A stretch of 39,345 bases of DNA from Clostridiales bacterium (GTDB lineage Bacteria; Bacillota; Clostridia; Peptostreptococcales; Acidaminobacteraceae). Position 1 is the first letter of the stretch; the number at the start of each line of letters is the position of its first letter. Under the pieces are notes generated by a model. That model did no database searches. It had not been told where the DNA came from and saw nothing but the letters and a program-made list of their open reading frames with translations. Positions 37,811 through 39,345 of this stretch are shown one piece after another. The position numbers and the translations under genes are program-made. Location: NCBI GenBank assembly GCA_016933835.1, contig JAFGAC010000107.1, forward strand, positions 1 through 39,345. The letters run 5' to 3'.

Positions 37811-39345
37811 ATGGAAAATAGAGAAATGATCATCATTGTTGATTTTGGTGGACAATATAATCAATTGATTGCTAGAAGAGTTCGTGAAAATAAAGTATAT
37901 TCAGAAGTATATTCATATAAAAATGCATTGAAAGCTATAAAAGAAAAAAAACCACAGGGAATTATTTTTACAGGCGGACCTAACTCAGTCTATCTGGATG
38001 ATGCACCAAGTATTGAAAAAGAAATATTTGAAATGGGTATTCCAGTGTTGGGCATTTGTTATGGAATGCAGTTGATGGCGCATATTCTCGGAGGTAAAGT
38101 TCAAAAGGCGACAACTAGAGAATATGGAAAAGTGAAGTTGAATATTTTAGGCAGTGATTTATTATTCGACGATATTGAGAACAATTCAACTTGCTGGATG
38201 TCGCACTTTGATTATGTAGAAGAAATTCCTGAAGGATTTCAAGTGACAGCTACAACAGAAAACACTGCAATAGCAGCTATGAGGGATGATTCTAAAAAGT
38301 TGTATGGCGTTCAATTTCATGCAGAAGTAGAGCATACACCATTTGGAAGGCAGCTAATTAAAAATTTCTTGTTTGATATCGCCGGTTGTCAAGGAAAATG
38401 GGACATGGGGAATTTCATTGATCAAGCTGTAAAAGATATAAAAGATGAAGCAGGAAACAGCAAAGTGATAGTAGGACTTTCAGGAGGTGTTGATTCTTCA
38501 GTTGCAGCATTATTGGTCCATGAAGCCGTTGGTGATAATTTAACTGCCATTTTTGTTGATCATGGTTTGCTCCGAAAAGATGAGGGAGATCAAGTAGAGG
38601 AAATTTTCAGGGGAGAATTCAATATCAATCTTATAAGAGTAGATGCAAAAGAACGATTTTTAAGTAGACTTAAAGGTATTAGTGATCCTGAATCTAAAAG
38701 AAAAATAATTGGAGAAGAATTCATCAGAGTTTTTGAAGAAGAAGCCAATAAAATAGAGGATGTAAAATACCTGGTTCAAGGTACTGTTTACCCAGATGTC
38801 ATTGAATCGGGAACTGATACAGCAGAAGTGATTAAATCTCATCACAATGTGGGCGGACTCCCTGAAGATATGGACTTCAAATTGATTGAACCATTACGCC
38901 AACTGTTCAAAGACGAAGTTCGTGAAGTGGGGACTAAATTGGGACTTAGAGAAGATTTAGTCTGGAGACAGCCTTTTCCAGGACCAGGACTAGCTATACG
39001 CATCATGGGAGAAATAACTGATGAAGCATTGCATATGGTGAGAGAATCAGACTTTATCCTGAGGGATGAAATAAGAAAAGCGGGTCTTGAAAGAGATATA
39101 TGGCAGTATTTCACCGTTTTACCCAATATAAAATCAGTAGGTGTCATGGGAGATGAAAGAACATATTCACATGCAATAGGAATAAGAGCCGTCACTTCTA
39201 TTGATGGAATGACAAGCGATTGGGCAAAGATTCCCTATGAAGTATTGGATAAGATATCTTCAAGAATCGTCAATGAAGTTGATAACGTCAATAGAATTCT
39301 TTACGACATTACGAGTAAACCACCATCAACAATTGAGTGGGAATA
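37811..39345 (+). CDS. guaA: GMP synthase (glutamine-hydrolysing), last stop base outside window
   Basis: Converts XMP to GMP using ATP and ammonia from glutamine. All 511 codons are present and the protein ends in the typical KPPSTIEWE; the stop reads TA at the window edge. The class I glutaminase has C83 in GICYGMQ and the His-Glu of QFHAEVEH. The usual HPEV is HAEV here, a minor change beside the catalytic His. The ATP pyrophosphatase motif is [10 protein letters not shown], and the C-terminal dimer domain starts near [19 protein letters not shown] precedes the ATG. Co-transcribed with guaB under the riboswitch. Confidence 0.97.
   Translation, partial: MENREMIIIVDFGGQYNQLIARRVRENKVYSEVYSYKNALKAIKEKKPQGIIFTGGPNSVYLDDAPSIEKEIFEMGIPVLGICYGMQLMAHILGGKVQKATTREYGKVKLNILGSDLLFDDIENNSTCWMSHFDYVEEIPEGFQVTATTENTAIAAMRDDSKKLYGVQFHAEVEHTPFGRQLIKNFLFDIAGCQGKWDMGNFIDQAVKDIKDEAGNSKVIVGLSGGVDSSVAALLVHEAVGDNLTAIFVDHGLLRKDEGDQVEEIFRGEFNINLIRVDAKERFLSRLKGISDPESKRKIIGEEFIRVFEEEANKIEDVKYLVQGTVYPDVIESGTDTAEVIKSHHNVGGLPEDMDFKLIEPLRQLFKDEVREVGTKLGLREDLVWRQPFPGPGLAIRIMGEITDEALHMVRESDFILRDEIRKAGLERDIWQYFTVLPNIKSVGVMGDERTYSHAIGIRAVTSIDGMTSDWAKIPYEVLDKISSRIVNEVDNVNRILYDITSKPPSTIEWE

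Overview
The window is an AT-rich (about one third G+C by eye), gene-dense chromosomal segment of a low-GC Gram-positive anaerobe, most likely Clostridia or Tissierellia. Pointers are strong AGGAGG-type ribosome binding sites, TGnTATAAT promoters, a CIRCE-controlled groESL, Rex, a two-[4Fe-4S] ferredoxin, a clostridial thiolase, a guanine riboswitch on guaB, and a peroxiredoxin whose catalytic residue is encoded by an in-frame TGA. I see no prophage, insertion sequence, CRISPR array, rRNA or tRNA. No gene-free stretch exceeds 300 bases; the longest are 14834-15043 (a DnaA-box cluster), 36137-36341 (riboswitch) and 29013-29199 (terminator plus CIRCE).

Layout. 1-1919: an HD-GYP c-di-GMP phosphodiesterase cut by the window start, then two tandem DUF5317-type membrane proteins. 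1984-5754: secA and prfB, the latter with a programmed +1 frameshift. 5798-10019: a dTDP-glucose 4,6-dehydratase, a WecE-type sugar aminotransferase and tex, with start and stop codons overlapping. 10098-12053: an amidohydrolase and the selenocysteine peroxiredoxin. 12162-14833: the t6A tRNA-modification cluster tsaE-tsaB-rimI-tsaD; tsaD is preceded by a hairpin and an overlapping 14-codon leader ORF. 14836-14984: six DnaA-box-like sites in one orientation. 15044-17227 (minus): acpP and an ABC-F ATPase. 17364-19692: rex, thiolase, MarR-type regulator. 19725-19895 (minus): ferredoxin. 20034-22287: a P-loop/Asp23-like fusion protein with a possible AUU start, then glutamate dehydrogenase. 22349-24175 (minus): plsY and an MFS carrier. 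24316-27353: PucR-type regulator and purine permease. 27463-31910: 8-oxoguanine glycosylase, DUF554 protein, groES-groEL, GNAT acetyltransferase. 31938-35620 (minus): a heterodimeric ABC exporter. 35729-36136: bacteriohemerythrin. 36142-39345: riboswitch-guaB-guaA; guaA lacks only the last base of its stop codon.

How it works together. Most of this is core housekeeping: secretion, translation termination, tRNA modification, GMP synthesis, chaperonins and phospholipid synthesis. Purine handling recurs (PucR, permease, guanine riboswitch, guaB, guaA), as do oxygen and redox functions (selenoperoxiredoxin, hemerythrin, Rex, ferredoxin, Ogg). The tsaEBD-rimI / ABC-F / rex order resembles Bacillus subtilis ydiBCDE-ydiF-ydiH, but here ABC-F is inverted and acpP and a DnaA-box cluster lie between. 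The observations most worth checking are the selenoperoxiredoxin that lacks the usual C-terminal resolving cysteine, the DnaA-box cluster after tsaD, and the tsaD leader hairpin.
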